Source: an uncultured Corynebacterium sp.
GTDB lineage: Bacteria; Actinomycetota; Actinomycetes; Mycobacteriales; Mycobacteriaceae
Direction: 5' to 3'
DNA: 64,000 nucleotides
Assembly: GCA_943914465.1 (NCBI GenBank)
Contig: CALUCD010000003.1
Coordinates: forward strand, 62,001-126,000
Part shown: positions 18,190-26,981 of the stretch, piece after piece
Numbering within the stretch: the first letter of the stretch is position 1
Layout of the letters: each line of letters opens with the position of its first letter
Notes under the pieces: generated by a model
Databases searched by the model: none
What the model saw: only the letters and a program-made list of their open reading frames with translations
What the model was told of the DNA's origin: nothing
Made by a program: the position numbers and the translations under genes

Positions 18190-19278
18190 CTACGCGTCCG
18201 GGCTGAACCGGACACCAGAGTCAGGAATTTCAACCCCGGGCCAGATTCTCATTCCCCCCTGCAGCTCACACCGGGCCCCGATTCGGGCACCCTCGCCAAC
18301 AACGCAATCCGTCATCCGCACATTCGCGCCAATCGTTGCACCTGCAGCAATAATTGAGTTGCGCACCACTGCGCCCGGCTCGACTGTGACCCCATCGAAG
18401 ATCACCGAATCATCAATACGCGACCCCGCTCCAATGATGCAGCCGCGTCCAACCGCCGTACCGCCCATCAGGATGACACCCGGCGCAACGCCCGCTGACT
18501 CATCAACCAGCGACTCCCCTGTACGACCCTCCAGCAACGGCGAGTACGCGATCCCGCGCACGAGGTCAGACGATCCTTGCACAAAGTCACTCGGGCGGCC
18601 CATGTCGCGCCAGTACGAGGAATCAACGTGACCGAGCACCAACGCACCCGAGGACAGCAGCCCCGGAAACACCTCCCGCTCGACCGAAACCACTCTGCCC
18701 GCTGGGATCTCATCGATGACCTCGCGCCGAAACACGTAGCAGCCGGCGTTGATCTGGTCGGTCGGTGGGTCTTCTGTTTTCTCTAAGAACTCGAGCACCC
18801 GACCGCGTTCATCCGTTGGCACCGACCCAAAGGCTCGTGGGTCAGGAACTCGCACCAAGTGCATTGTCACGTCAGCGCCACCCGATGTGTGCGTGTGCAA
18901 AATAGCGCCGAGATCGGCTCCGGATAACACGTCACCGTTGAAGACCATCGCCGTGTCGTAGCGCAGTTTGTCGGCAACGTTTCGGATCGCCCCGCCGGTG
19001 CCAAGCGCCTCCTCCTCAACGACGTAGTCAATCTCAAGGCCGAGCTCGGAACCGTCACCGAAGTAGTCTTCGAAGACCTCCGCCTTATACGAGGTTCCAA
19101 GCACCACGTGACGCATCCCCGCAGCAGCGATTCGCGCAAGTAAATGGCGAAGAAACGGGTATCCAGCGGTAGGCAGCATTGGCTTCGGTGTTGAGACCGT
19201 GAGTGGGCGAAGCCGGGTTCCGCGCCCACCCACCAGGATGACCGCGTCGGTGTGCCCAGCGTAATCAGCGTCGTGCAT
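18190..19278 (-). CDS. manC: Mannose-1-phosphate guanylyltransferase
   Basis: Makes GDP-mannose from mannose-1-P and GTP. The 362-residue nucleotidyltransferase has the signature VGGRGTRLRPLT with PKPMLP (residues about 16-34) and VFNGDVLSG as the metal-binding strand. A left-handed beta-helix at about 260-350 (GVTVEPGAVVRNSIIAAGATIG) follows. The Rv3264c-type protein has the same layout. A glucose-1-P specificity cannot be excluded from motifs, but position beside wbbL and the manAB cluster supports mannose. Confidence 0.88.
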   Translation of the reverse strand: MHDADYAGHTDAVILVGGRGTRLRPLTVSTPKPMLPTAGYPFLRHLLARIAAAGMRHVVLGTSYKAEVFEDYFGDGSELGLEIDYVVEEEALGTGGAIRNVADKLRYDTAMVFNGDVLSGADLGAILHTHTSGGADVTMHLVRVPDPRAFGSVPTDERGRVLEFLEKTEDPPTDQINAGCYVFRREVIDEIPAGRVVSVEREVFPGLLSSGALVLGHVDSSYWRDMGRPSDFVQGSSDLVRGIAYSPLLEGRTGESLVDESAGVAPGVILMGGTAVGRGCIIGAGSRIDDSVIFDGVTVEPGAVVRNSIIAAGATIGANVRMTDCVVGEGARIGARCELQGGMRIWPGVEIPDSGVRFSPDA

Positions 19279-19303
19279 CGTCCCTACCCCACTCCTTCGT
19301 CGC

Positions 19304-20242
19304 CTAATCAGCTTGCTTGGCCACGCGCGCTCGCCGTTGATGGTTCAACGACACCACTTGACGCGCCTTCAGCCCTGTCCACAACACCGCGCGCAGCGGC
19401 GCTTGCCACCAGTGCGGATGGCGATCGCGTTGGAACCGGTACGCCGACTCATGGTGGGCCGGTACCGTGACCGTTGCGTGTTTACCGGCAACGTGGCCTT
19501 GATCATGCACAATCACTGCGGACGGACAGTAAAGATTATCCCACCCTGCACGTGAGAGACGATCACCGAGGTCAATGTCCTCGAGGTACATGAAGTACCG
19601 TTCATCGAAGCCGCCGATCTGGTCGAACGCTTGCCAGCGGACGAGCAAGCACGCGCCGGAAAGCCATCCCGCCACTCGTTGAGTATCCATATCCGCGCCG
19701 GCTTTGTACGCAGCAGAAAACGGGTTGCCGGGCCAGACGTTATAAAGCAGTGCGTGGCCGATCCCGGTGACCAGCCCAGGAACCTGTCGTGCGCTCGGAT
19801 ACGCCGAGCCGTCCTCTTCCTCAATTCTCGGCCCGATAGCACCCGCTTGCGGAGCCTGTTCAAAACAGAGCAGCAGCTTATCGACGCTACCTGGCAGGAA
19901 TTGAACATCCGGGTTCACGATCAAGAAGCATTCCGAGTCAATTAGCCCCTGCTTCCGAAGGTCTCGCAGATGCGCGGCGGCCGCATTAATCGCGGCGCCG
20001 TAACCGACGTTTCCTCCAGTGGGGAGAAACACCACGTTGTCATGTTCGGCGGCGGCGCGCTGAGGCACCCCATCGGTTGAACCGTTGTCGGCGCAGACCA
20101 ACAGCGTTTGTCTGGACGTCGCATATTCGATCGACTCGATGAGTTCACCCAAATGCCGGCCGGGCGAGTAGGTAACGGCGACCACCGCTAGCGGGGACCT
20201 CCCCAAACCGTTATTCACTGCAGCGTCATTCACAATGGGCAT
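19304..20242 (-). CDS. wbbL: Rhamnosyltransferase WbbL, GT2 family
   Basis: Adds rhamnose from dTDP-rhamnose to decaprenyl-PP-GlcNAc, the linker joining arabinogalactan to peptidoglycan. The 312-residue GT2 protein has VVAVTYSPG near the start, DNGSTDG (about residue 53), the metal-binding NPDVQF (about 108), and the FDERYFMYLEDIDLGDRL segment carrying the ED motif. The ATG at 20242 gives the family length, though its ribosome site is weak. It diverges from lcpA and lies 25 bases upstream of manC. Confidence 0.9.
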   Translation of the reverse strand: MPIVNDAAVNNGLGRSPLAVVAVTYSPGRHLGELIESIEYATSRQTLLVCADNGSTDGVPQRAAAEHDNVVFLPTGGNVGYGAAINAAAAHLRDLRKQGLIDSECFLIVNPDVQFLPGSVDKLLLCFEQAPQAGAIGPRIEEEDGSAYPSARQVPGLVTGIGHALLYNVWPGNPFSAAYKAGADMDTQRVAGWLSGACLLVRWQAFDQIGGFDERYFMYLEDIDLGDRLSRAGWDNLYCPSAVIVHDQGHVAGKHATVTVPAHHESAYRFQRDRHPHWWQAPLRAVLWTGLKARQVVSLNHQRRARVAKQAD

Positions 20243-20339
20243 TAGCTTACCCAGGATCGGATGCGCGCAGGTGCAGAGCACACCCGAATTTTTTAGCACC
20301 GCACCAAATCGGCGGGCGGAGATTCCCCGGCCCCTCCCG

Positions 20340-20345
20340 TATACT
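20340..20345 (+). promoter_or_regulatory. -10 box for leaderless lcpA
   Basis: TATACT ends 8 bases before the GTG at 20354 and 11 before the ATG at 20357, with no ribosome site, so the transcript probably starts at or within 2 bases of the start codon. Confidence 0.5.
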
Positions 20346-20353
20346 GTTCGGCT

Positions 20354-21925
20354 GTGATGATCAGCTCTCGGCGCTCCCGCGACATACAGCCGGTTTCCTC
20401 CCGTGTGAGGGACACCAGCCAGTCCGGGCACCCCGCATTGAAGGGGACGCTTGCGCTGCTGTCTGCTGCGTCGATCTTGGTTACAGGCGCCGGATTTTTC
20501 ACAGTGGGACGCCTCGGCGGGCAGCTGAGCGCCAGCGAGTTGGAAATTGCTGGGCGCAAATCTGCCGGCCTTGACGGCGCTGTTGACATTCTGCTCGTGG
20601 GCTCAGACTCCCGCACTGACGCGCAGGGCAACCCATTGTCAGACGATGAACTCGCCCGGTTAAACGCAGGGATCGCTGAGGGCGAGGTGAACACTGACAC
20701 CATTATGGTCATCCGCATCCCGGAGGACGGTTCGCGCGCCACCGCTGTTTCCATTCCGCGCGACACCTACGTCCACACCGACGACTACGGCAATCTCAAA
20801 ATCAACGGTGTGTACGGCATGCACGCCGCGGATGAGCGCGATGAACTCATGGCCGACGGAATGAAGGAGGGGGCGCAACTCGAACAGCGGGTTGCGCGTG
20901 CAGGTCAGGAGGGTCTTATCGAGGCTGTCGCCGACCTCACTGGCGTTGAAGTCGATCACTTCGCTCAGGTTGGTTTGCTCGGCTTCGTTTTGCTCACCGA
21001 CGCGGTCGGCGGGGTCGACGTCTGCCTCAAAGCACCAGTTGACGAGCCGCTCTCCGGTGCGAAGTTTCCCTCCGGTACACAGACACTTTCTGGCACGCAG
21101 GCACTGTCGTTCGTTCGTCAACGCCATGACCTTCCGCGAGGGGACCTCGACCGGATCGTGCGCCAGCAGGCATACATGGCGTCCCTTGTGCAAAAGGTGC
21201 TTTCCGCCGGGACGTTGACAAACCCGGCGAGAATGCGTGATCTTGCAAACGCGGCAGAACGCTCGGTGACACTCGATCAGGGATGGGACATTTCCGGTTT
21301 TGCGCAGCAGATGTCCGGCCTCGCGGCCGGTGATGTCACCTTCAGCACAATTCCAGTGACATCGGTTGATGGTGTGGGAGACAACGGCGAATCAATCATC
21401 ACCGTTGACGTGAAAGAAGTACACCGTTTCATGGAGTCGACGGTGAGATCTCCTGAGGAAACGCCGACCGACACGCAGACAGCATCCCAACCAACAGAAC
21501 AGACGGCTCCTCCCAGCCAAGCCTTCAACAACACGTCCGCCTACGTGCTCAATGCTGGCGCCAACCCCGGCCAGGCCGGGGCTGTCGGTGAACACCTCGA
21601 ATCGCGTGGGCTGAACGTCGCTGATGTCTCGAACGCCGTCGAGGGCATGTACTCCGAATCGCAGATCGTCGCAGGCAACGCGCAAGATCCCGCAGCAATT
21701 GAGCTATCTCGGGTGCTTGGTGGTGTACCAGTGACAACCAGTCCCGATCTTGACCCCGGCAGCATCGTGGTCGTGGTTGCAAGCGACTATGCGGGGCCCG
21801 CCGCAGGCAAAAGTGGGGAGGTCGAAGTCGACCAGACTGTGGGCACCCCGGGCGAAGACTACGGCGAGGCTGAGACTGCGCCAGAGATTGACGCCGGGGG
21901 CGATGGACCGCGCTGCGTTAACTAA
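20354..21925 (+). CDS. lcpA: LytR-CpsA-Psr ligase LcpA
   Basis: LCP enzymes transfer arabinogalactan from its lipid carrier to peptidoglycan. The 523-residue protein has a cytoplasmic tail, one membrane helix at about 31-52, then the LCP domain: ILLVGSDSR, INTDTIMVIR-like NTDTIMVIRIP, VSIPRDTYV, and FVRQRHDLPRGDLDRIVRQQ with the catalytic-site arginines. A LytR_C domain (about 395-475; AYVLNAGANPGQAG) follows, then an acidic tail. In C. glutamicum the orthologue at this locus is essential. The start may be GTG 20354 or ATG 20357. Confidence 0.93.
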   Translation: MMISSRRSRDIQPVSSRVRDTSQSGHPALKGTLALLSAASILVTGAGFFTVGRLGGQLSASELEIAGRKSAGLDGAVDILLVGSDSRTDAQGNPLSDDELARLNAGIAEGEVNTDTIMVIRIPEDGSRATAVSIPRDTYVHTDDYGNLKINGVYGMHAADERDELMADGMKEGAQLEQRVARAGQEGLIEAVADLTGVEVDHFAQVGLLGFVLLTDAVGGVDVCLKAPVDEPLSGAKFPSGTQTLSGTQALSFVRQRHDLPRGDLDRIVRQQAYMASLVQKVLSAGTLTNPARMRDLANAAERSVTLDQGWDISGFAQQMSGLAAGDVTFSTIPVTSVDGVGDNGESIITVDVKEVHRFMESTVRSPEETPTDTQTASQPTEQTAPPSQAFNNTSAYVLNAGANPGQAGAVGEHLESRGLNVADVSNAVEGMYSESQIVAGNAQDPAAIELSRVLGGVPVTTSPDLDPGSIVVVVASDYAGPAAGKSGEVEVDQTVGTPGEDYGEAETAPEIDAGGDGPRCVN

Positions 21926-21965
21926 GGTGAATCCCCCACCCGGCAGCGCTGCGGCTGAATTGGTC

Positions 21966-21971
21966 TAGTCT
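21966..21971 (+). promoter_or_regulatory. Candidate -10 box for TIGR03089 gene
   Basis: TAGTCT lies 8 bases before the ATG at 21980, which has no clear ribosome site; the mRNA would be nearly leaderless. Confidence 0.4.
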
Positions 21972-21979
21972 GGGCGAGC

Positions 21980-22657
21980 ATGAGCATGCTCGCCCCATTG
22001 CTTCAGAAGGACCCAGCATCACCTCGGCTCACTGTCTACGACGATGCACGTGGCGCTCGCATGGAGTTCTCCGCCCAGACGTTGGACAACTGGGCGAATA
22101 AGGTTGCCAACCTGCTGGATGAGGAACTTGAAGTCGGACCTGACGCCATCATTCACGTCGACCTTCCTGTGTCATGGCAGAGCGCGGTAATCGCGCTCGG
22201 CGCCTATAACGCCTCCCAGCGCCCACAGATCGGATCAGCCGACGGGCTCACCAGCGAATCTCATCCAGCGGTTGTGTTCACCACGGTCACAGGCGCGAGC
22301 AGATGGCCGAGTGTTTCGGACTGCGTGGTCGTCTCGGATGACCCGTTTGGCCGCGGCGTGGTGGAATCCGGTGGCGAACTGCCGGCCGGCACGGTGGATT
22401 TCGGGCCCACAGTGCGGTTTTATGGCGACCAGTATTACAACCCCAGCCCCGATTTGCTGCAGTGGAATCACTCAGAACTCGGAGCCCATCGTTACTGGGT
22501 ACAGCCATGGTCGAGCGCCGAGCAGTTCGAGCACAACGTTTTAGGTCCCCTTGCTGCAGACGGGTCAGTCGTGTTCGCCGCGGGGCTCATGAGCGCTGAG
22601 CGCATTCAGGAGATTGTCGCAGCTGAGAAGGTCACCCACTTCCTGACCGACCACTGA
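21980..22657 (+). CDS. TIGR03089-family protein
   Basis: A 225-residue actinobacterial protein next to lcpA, as in M. tuberculosis (Rv3268). The family resembles the N-terminal part of acyl-adenylate ligases: the opening reads as TVYDDARGARMEFSAQTLDNWA, similar to the entry helix of that fold. The ATP-binding and catalytic signatures of a full ligase are missing. It is short, soluble and of unknown function. Confidence 0.8.
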   Translation: MSMLAPLLQKDPASPRLTVYDDARGARMEFSAQTLDNWANKVANLLDEELEVGPDAIIHVDLPVSWQSAVIALGAYNASQRPQIGSADGLTSESHPAVVFTTVTGASRWPSVSDCVVVSDDPFGRGVVESGGELPAGTVDFGPTVRFYGDQYYNPSPDLLQWNHSELGAHRYWVQPWSSAEQFEHNVLGPLAADGSVVFAAGLMSAERIQEIVAAEKVTHFLTDH

Positions 22658-22767
22658 GATCGGCACCCCCAGCTCCACCCCCAATTGCCGCGCTTCCAGG
22701 TGAAACCGAGGTTTTCCCAGTACACGTGTTTTAGATTGAAAGAACATCCGATTCGAAAGGTCTGTGT

Positions 22768-24054
22768 ATGAACATGCAAGCTACTCGCAGGACCAGCGCA
22801 GCGTTGTGCGCCCTTGCCCTCACCTCCACCACCCTCGTGGCCTGCTCCAACAGTGCCGACACGGGCGATGACACAGCAACCGATGCCACAACGGCAGCTT
22901 CCGACGCCAAAGGCAGCGGCTCATCTGGTGAAGACCGCGGTCCGATCACGTTCGCCATGGGCCGCAATGACACCGACAAGATCATCCCGATCATTGAGAA
23001 GTGGAATGCCGAACACCCTGACGAGGAAGTGACGTTGAGCGAACTCGCAGGTGAGGCTGATGATCAGCGGGATACGCTCGTGCAGTCCTTGCAGGCAGGC
23101 AATTCGGACTACGACGTCATGGCGCTCGACGTCGTGTGGACCGCCGATTTCGCCGCCAACCAGTGGCTGGAGCCGCTCGAGGGCGACTACGCCGTAGATA
23201 CGTCCGATCTGCTGCAGGCAACCGTGGATTCGGCCACCTACAACGGCACGCTGTACGCGCTGCCGCAGAACACGAACGGTCAGCTCCTGTTCCGCAACAC
23301 CGACATCATCGCCGAGGCACCAGACACGTTCGCCGATATCACCTCTGCGTGCGAGGCAATCGAGACCGACTGTTTGATCACCCAGCTCAAGCAGTATGAA
23401 GGCCTGACCGTCAACACCCTTGGTTTTATCCACGGCTGGGGCGGCGAGGTGATTGACAGCGCTGGTCAACCGACCGTCGACACGCCGGAGGCAAAGGCTG
23501 GCCTGCAAGCACTCGTTGATGCGTACACGGACGGCACGATCGCCTCTACCTCCACGGCCGCGACCGAGGAGGAAACCAACCTCGCATTCACCGAAGGCGA
23601 TACCGCATTCGCAATCAACTGGCCGTACATGTACGCGAACGCCGAGGAGGCCGGCATCACCTTCGAGGTGCAGCCACTAGTGGGCGAAAACGGCGTCGGT
23701 GTTTCCACCCTTGGCGGGTACAACAACGGCATCAACGTGAACTCGAAGCACAAGGCCACCGCTCGCGACTTCATCGAGTTCATCATCAGCGAAGACAACC
23801 AACTTGCTTTTGCCAAGGAGTCGTTCCCGCCAGTACGCGCATCGATTTATGACGATGCGGACCTCATCGAAGAACACCCCTACCTGCCGGCGCTCAAAGA
23901 GTCGCTCGAGAACGCGAAGCCCCGCCCGGTTTCACCGTTCTACCCAGCGATCTCGAAGGCGATCCAGGACAACGCGTATGCAGCATTGACCTCAGGCAAG
24001 AGTGTTGACGACGCTACTGGCGACATGGCTGCGGCGATTACCCAGGCGCAGTAA
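22768..24054 (+). CDS. tusE: Sugar ABC transporter binding lipoprotein, trehalose-type
   Basis: A 428-residue substrate-binding lipoprotein. The signal peptide ends in the lipobox LVAC (Cys26), followed by an acidic linker and a family 1 solute-binding fold (GPITFAMGRND, VDVVWTADFAAN-like region, WPYMYANAEEAG). The closest known arrangement is the trehalose uptake system TusEFG of C. glutamicum (LpqY-SugABC in mycobacteria), found in the same neighbourhood. The trehalose assignment rests on that synteny and similarity. GAAAGG lies 8 bases before the ATG. Confidence 0.8.
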   Translation: MNMQATRRTSAALCALALTSTTLVACSNSADTGDDTATDATTAASDAKGSGSSGEDRGPITFAMGRNDTDKIIPIIEKWNAEHPDEEVTLSELAGEADDQRDTLVQSLQAGNSDYDVMALDVVWTADFAANQWLEPLEGDYAVDTSDLLQATVDSATYNGTLYALPQNTNGQLLFRNTDIIAEAPDTFADITSACEAIETDCLITQLKQYEGLTVNTLGFIHGWGGEVIDSAGQPTVDTPEAKAGLQALVDAYTDGTIASTSTAATEEETNLAFTEGDTAFAINWPYMYANAEEAGITFEVQPLVGENGVGVSTLGGYNNGINVNSKHKATARDFIEFIISEDNQLAFAKESFPPVRASIYDDADLIEEHPYLPALKESLENAKPRPVSPFYPAISKAIQDNAYAALTSGKSVDDATGDMAAAITQAQ

Positions 24055-24090
24055 CCGGTAGATAGCCGCAGATCAAACCCAACTATTCAA

Positions 24091-24121
24091 CGCCTGTACC
24101 GAATAGAATCCGGTGCAGGCG
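24091..24121 (+). other. Intercistronic hairpin between tusE and tusF
   Basis: An 11-bp stem (24091-24101 with 24111-24121, one G-U pair) encloses a 9-base loop in the 126-bp gap between the binding-protein and permease genes. No T-tract follows, so it is more likely an mRNA-stabilising or attenuating element than a full terminator. Such elements are common where the binding protein must outnumber the permeases. Confidence 0.5.
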
Positions 24122-24180
24122 TTGCCCCATTTCACACCCGTCCCACACCCCGTACCACACGCTGAACGAATGAGGCGTCG

Positions 24181-25182
24181 ATGACTACTTCCACCCCGGT
24201 CCGCAGCCAGCGGCGGACTCCCCCCAGCGACACAGCAAAGGCGTTCGGACTTGTCACCCCAGCACTGATTGTGCTGGCCATTGTGATCGGCTACCCGATC
24301 GTGCGTGCTGTCTGGCTTTCGTTTCAGGCTAACCGTCGCCTCGACCCCACCACTGGAATCTTCACAGAAGGTGGTTTCGCAGGTGCAGAGAACTACCTGT
24401 ACTGGCTGACCAACCGGTGTATGAGCCCATCCGGAGTAGTGAGTGCTTGCCCGCCCGGTGTGTTGGCGACCGATTTCTGGCCGGCGGTGCGCATCACCCT
24501 CTTTTTCACCGTGGTCACGGTACTGCTGGAAATTGTGCTGGGGATGGCGATGGCCCTGATTATGAATCACCCCTCGCGTGTCAGGTCGCTGATCCGTGCG
24601 GCTGTGCTCATCCCGTGGGCAATCCCCACCGCGGTGACCGCCAAGCTGTGGCAGTTCATGTTCGCCCCGGCCGGGGTTGTTAACTCGCTGCTTGGTGCGG
24701 ACATCGCCTGGACGACCGACCCGTGGGCTGCTCGTTTCGCCGTCATCATCGCCGATGTGTGGAAAACGACACCCTTCATGGCGTTGTTAATCCTCGCCGG
24801 GCTGCAGATGATTCCGAAGGATGTCTACGAGGCGGCTCGCGTCGACGGTGCCTCCTCCTGGCAAACGTTCACGCGGATCACCCTGCCACTGGTGCGTCCA
24901 GCGCTCATGGTCGCAATTCTCTTCCGCACCCTCGACGCACTGCGCATGTACGACCTTCCGGTGATTATGATTTCCGGCTCTTCAAACTCCCCCACCGCGA
25001 CGATCTCGCAGCTCGTGGTCGAAGATATGCGGCAGGGAAACTTCAACTCCGCCTCCGCACTGTCGACCCTGATTTTCCTGCTGATCTTCGCAGTAGCGTT
25101 CATCATGATCCGCTTTTTGGGTGCTGATGTGGGTGGTAGGCAGCGTCGACAAGCACATGCGAAAGCTGAGGCCGAGCAATGA
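24181..25182 (+). CDS. tusF: Sugar ABC transporter permease, MalF/SugA type
   Basis: A 333-residue inner membrane permease with six predicted helices, the first at about 23-45. The cytoplasmic EAA loop EAARVDGASSWQTFTRITLP (about residues 219-238) docks the ATPase. The first extracytoplasmic loop is long and holds two cysteines (about 80-97). It is the MalF-like half; the MalG-like partner follows with a 4-base overlap. Whether the symbol is tusF or tusG depends on the naming in C. glutamicum. Confidence 0.83.
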   Translation: MTTSTPVRSQRRTPPSDTAKAFGLVTPALIVLAIVIGYPIVRAVWLSFQANRRLDPTTGIFTEGGFAGAENYLYWLTNRCMSPSGVVSACPPGVLATDFWPAVRITLFFTVVTVLLEIVLGMAMALIMNHPSRVRSLIRAAVLIPWAIPTAVTAKLWQFMFAPAGVVNSLLGADIAWTTDPWAARFAVIIADVWKTTPFMALLILAGLQMIPKDVYEAARVDGASSWQTFTRITLPLVRPALMVAILFRTLDALRMYDLPVIMISGSSNSPTATISQLVVEDMRQGNFNSASALSTLIFLLIFAVAFIMIRFLGADVGGRQRRQAHAKAEAEQ

Positions 25183-26000
25183 AACGTATTGGACACTACG
25201 CAGGCGTCATTTTCATCATGTTTTGGGGCCTTGCCCCGTTCTACTGGATGCTCGTCACCGCGCTGCGCGACAAACGGCACACATTCGACACCACCCCGTG
25301 GCCAACGCATGTGACCTTGGAAAACTTCAATGACGCGCTGGCGACAGACAAGGGGAACAACTTTCTCGGCGCAATTGGCAACTCACTCATCATTTCACTG
25401 ACCACGACGGTGCTCGCAGTGCTTGTCGGTGTTTTCACTGCCTACGCGCTCACGCGGCTCGATTTCCCCGGCAAAGGCATCATCACCGGCGTCATCTTGG
25501 CCGCGTCGATGTTTCCCGGCATCGCGCTTGTCACACCGTTGTTTCAGTTGTTCGGAGACCTTGGGTGGATTGGCACCTACCGGGCGATGATCATCCCGAA
25601 TATTTCCTTCGCGCTTCCGCTGACGGTGTACACGCTGATTTCCTTCTTCCAGCAGTTGCCTTGGGAGCTGGAGGAAGCAGCGCGTGTCGACGGCGCCACC
25701 AGGGGACAGGCCTTCCGCCTCGTTCTCCTGCCGCTGGCCGCACCTGCGATTTTCACAACCGCGATCATCGCGTTCATCACCACCTGGAACGAGTTCATGC
25801 TTGCTCGCCAGCTCTCAACCACAGCAACCGAGCCGGTCACCGTTGCTATCGCTCGCTTTTCCGGCCCCTCCGCGTTCGAGTACCCATACGCCGCGATCAT
25901 GGCGGCAGGGTCCCTGGTGACGGTACCGCTGATCATCATGGTGTTGATTTTCCAACGCCGGATCGTTGACGGCCTGACCGCAGGCGGCGTGAAGGGCTGA
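25179..26000 (+). CDS. tusG: Sugar ABC transporter permease, MalG/SugB type
   Basis: A 273-residue permease with six predicted helices and the EAA loop EAARVDGATRGQAFRLVLLP (about 166-185). The start ATG overlaps the previous stop (ATGA), showing translational coupling with the MalF-like gene. No ATP-binding subunit follows: the next gene is on the other strand. The importer must therefore use an ATPase encoded elsewhere. Confidence 0.83.
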   Translation: MKRIGHYAGVIFIMFWGLAPFYWMLVTALRDKRHTFDTTPWPTHVTLENFNDALATDKGNNFLGAIGNSLIISLTTTVLAVLVGVFTAYALTRLDFPGKGIITGVILAASMFPGIALVTPLFQLFGDLGWIGTYRAMIIPNISFALPLTVYTLISFFQQLPWELEEAARVDGATRGQAFRLVLLPLAAPAIFTTAIIAFITTWNEFMLARQLSTTATEPVTVAIARFSGPSAFEYPYAAIMAAGSLVTVPLIIMVLIFQRRIVDGLTAGGVKG

Positions 26001-26008
26001 CCCCGGCT

Positions 26009-26488
26009 CTACCGGTCGCGAACCCGCCGCATCAGCCGGCGCCAAAGCACCCGTGCCAAGGAGTGCGGCGTGGCAATCACCTCGCGGCCATAGTTTTTCA
26101 CCTTGCTTTTCACCGCACCCTTCGGCATCGGGGCGGGCACAACCTCGACCGGAATCCCGAGATGCCAAGCCCACACCCGCGTGCGCGCAACGTGAAAATT
26201 GCTGGTCACTACAGTCAGACGGGCGGCGTGACCAAACAACGCCCAGGCGCGCTCTAAATTCTCATTCGTTGAACGTGCATGCGGCTCAACAACGACGAGG
26301 TATTCCGGAACACCGTGGTGAACAAGCCACTGCGCCATGACTGCTGCCTCACCAAACCCTGTGACCACCACTGGTCGGGGTGCGTCGTGGAAGACCTTGA
26401 GTGCCGTTTGCAGCCGCTCGGCGAGCATGCGCGACGGGCCACCATCAACCACCCGTGCCCCAAGGACCACGATCGGGTTGTTATTCAC
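26009..26488 (-). CDS. YdcF/DUF218-family protein
   Basis: A 159-residue DUF218 protein, possibly cut short at the N-terminus relative to family members that carry membrane helices. The motifs IVVLGARV at the start, VVTGFGEAAVMAQWL, PHARSTNENLERA (the ARSTxEN signature) and VTSNFHVARTRVWA are those of the YdcF/ElyC/SanA group, linked in other bacteria to envelope biology. The start is inferred as the GTG at 26488, overlapping the end of purE by 8 bases; the frame upstream of it looks non-coding. Confidence 0.8.
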   Translation of the reverse strand: MNNNPIVVLGARVVDGGPSRMLAERLQTALKVFHDAPRPVVVTGFGEAAVMAQWLVHHGVPEYLVVVEPHARSTNENLERAWALFGHAARLTVVTSNFHVARTRVWAWHLGIPVEVVPAPMPKGAVKSKVKNYGREVIATPHSLARVLWRRLMRRVRDR

Positions 26489-26981
26489 CCATGAGGCGCT
26501 GGCGCAGCGCGTTATCCTTTCGATCCACCTCGGCGGCAAGTTCCGCCTGGTAGGCCGCCATCTTATCCACCAGCGCCGGATCGCCGGCGCCCAGAATGCG
26601 CACCGCCAGCAGTCCGGCATTTTTCGCCCCGCCAATTGAGACCGTGGCAACCGGCACACCAGCCGGCATCTGCACAATTGACAGGAGCGAGTCCAGGCCG
26701 TCTAAATCCGCCAACGCCCGCGGGATACCGATCACGGGAAGCGGCGTAGCCGCAGCCACCATGCCCGGCAGGTGCGCCGCCCCGCCAGCACAGGCGATGA
26801 TCGCGCGCAGCCCGCGGGTGTGCGCCTGTTTGGCATACGCGAGCATTTTTTCCGGAGTGCGGTGCGCGGACACCACTCCGACCTCGAACGGCACCTGAAA
26901 CTCGCTGAGCACCTCAGCTGCGGGGGCAACGGTGTCCCAGTCTGAATCTGAACCCATGATGAGGCCAATCAGCGGCTGCAT
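26481..26981 (-). CDS. purE: 5-(carboxyamino)imidazole ribonucleotide mutase PurE
   Basis: Class I PurE moves the carboxylate of N5-CAIR to C4 to give CAIR in purine synthesis. The 166-residue product has GSDSDWDTV (residues 9-17), SAHRTPEKM, and the family CAGGAAHLPGM and PVIGIP. The ATG at 26981 shares one base with the purK stop (TAATG), so purK and purE are translationally coupled. Confidence 0.95.
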   Translation of the reverse strand: MQPLIGLIMGSDSDWDTVAPAAEVLSEFQVPFEVGVVSAHRTPEKMLAYAKQAHTRGLRAIIACAGGAAHLPGMVAAATPLPVIGIPRALADLDGLDSLLSIVQMPAGVPVATVSIGGAKNAGLLAVRILGAGDPALVDKMAAYQAELAAEVDRKDNALRQRLMGE

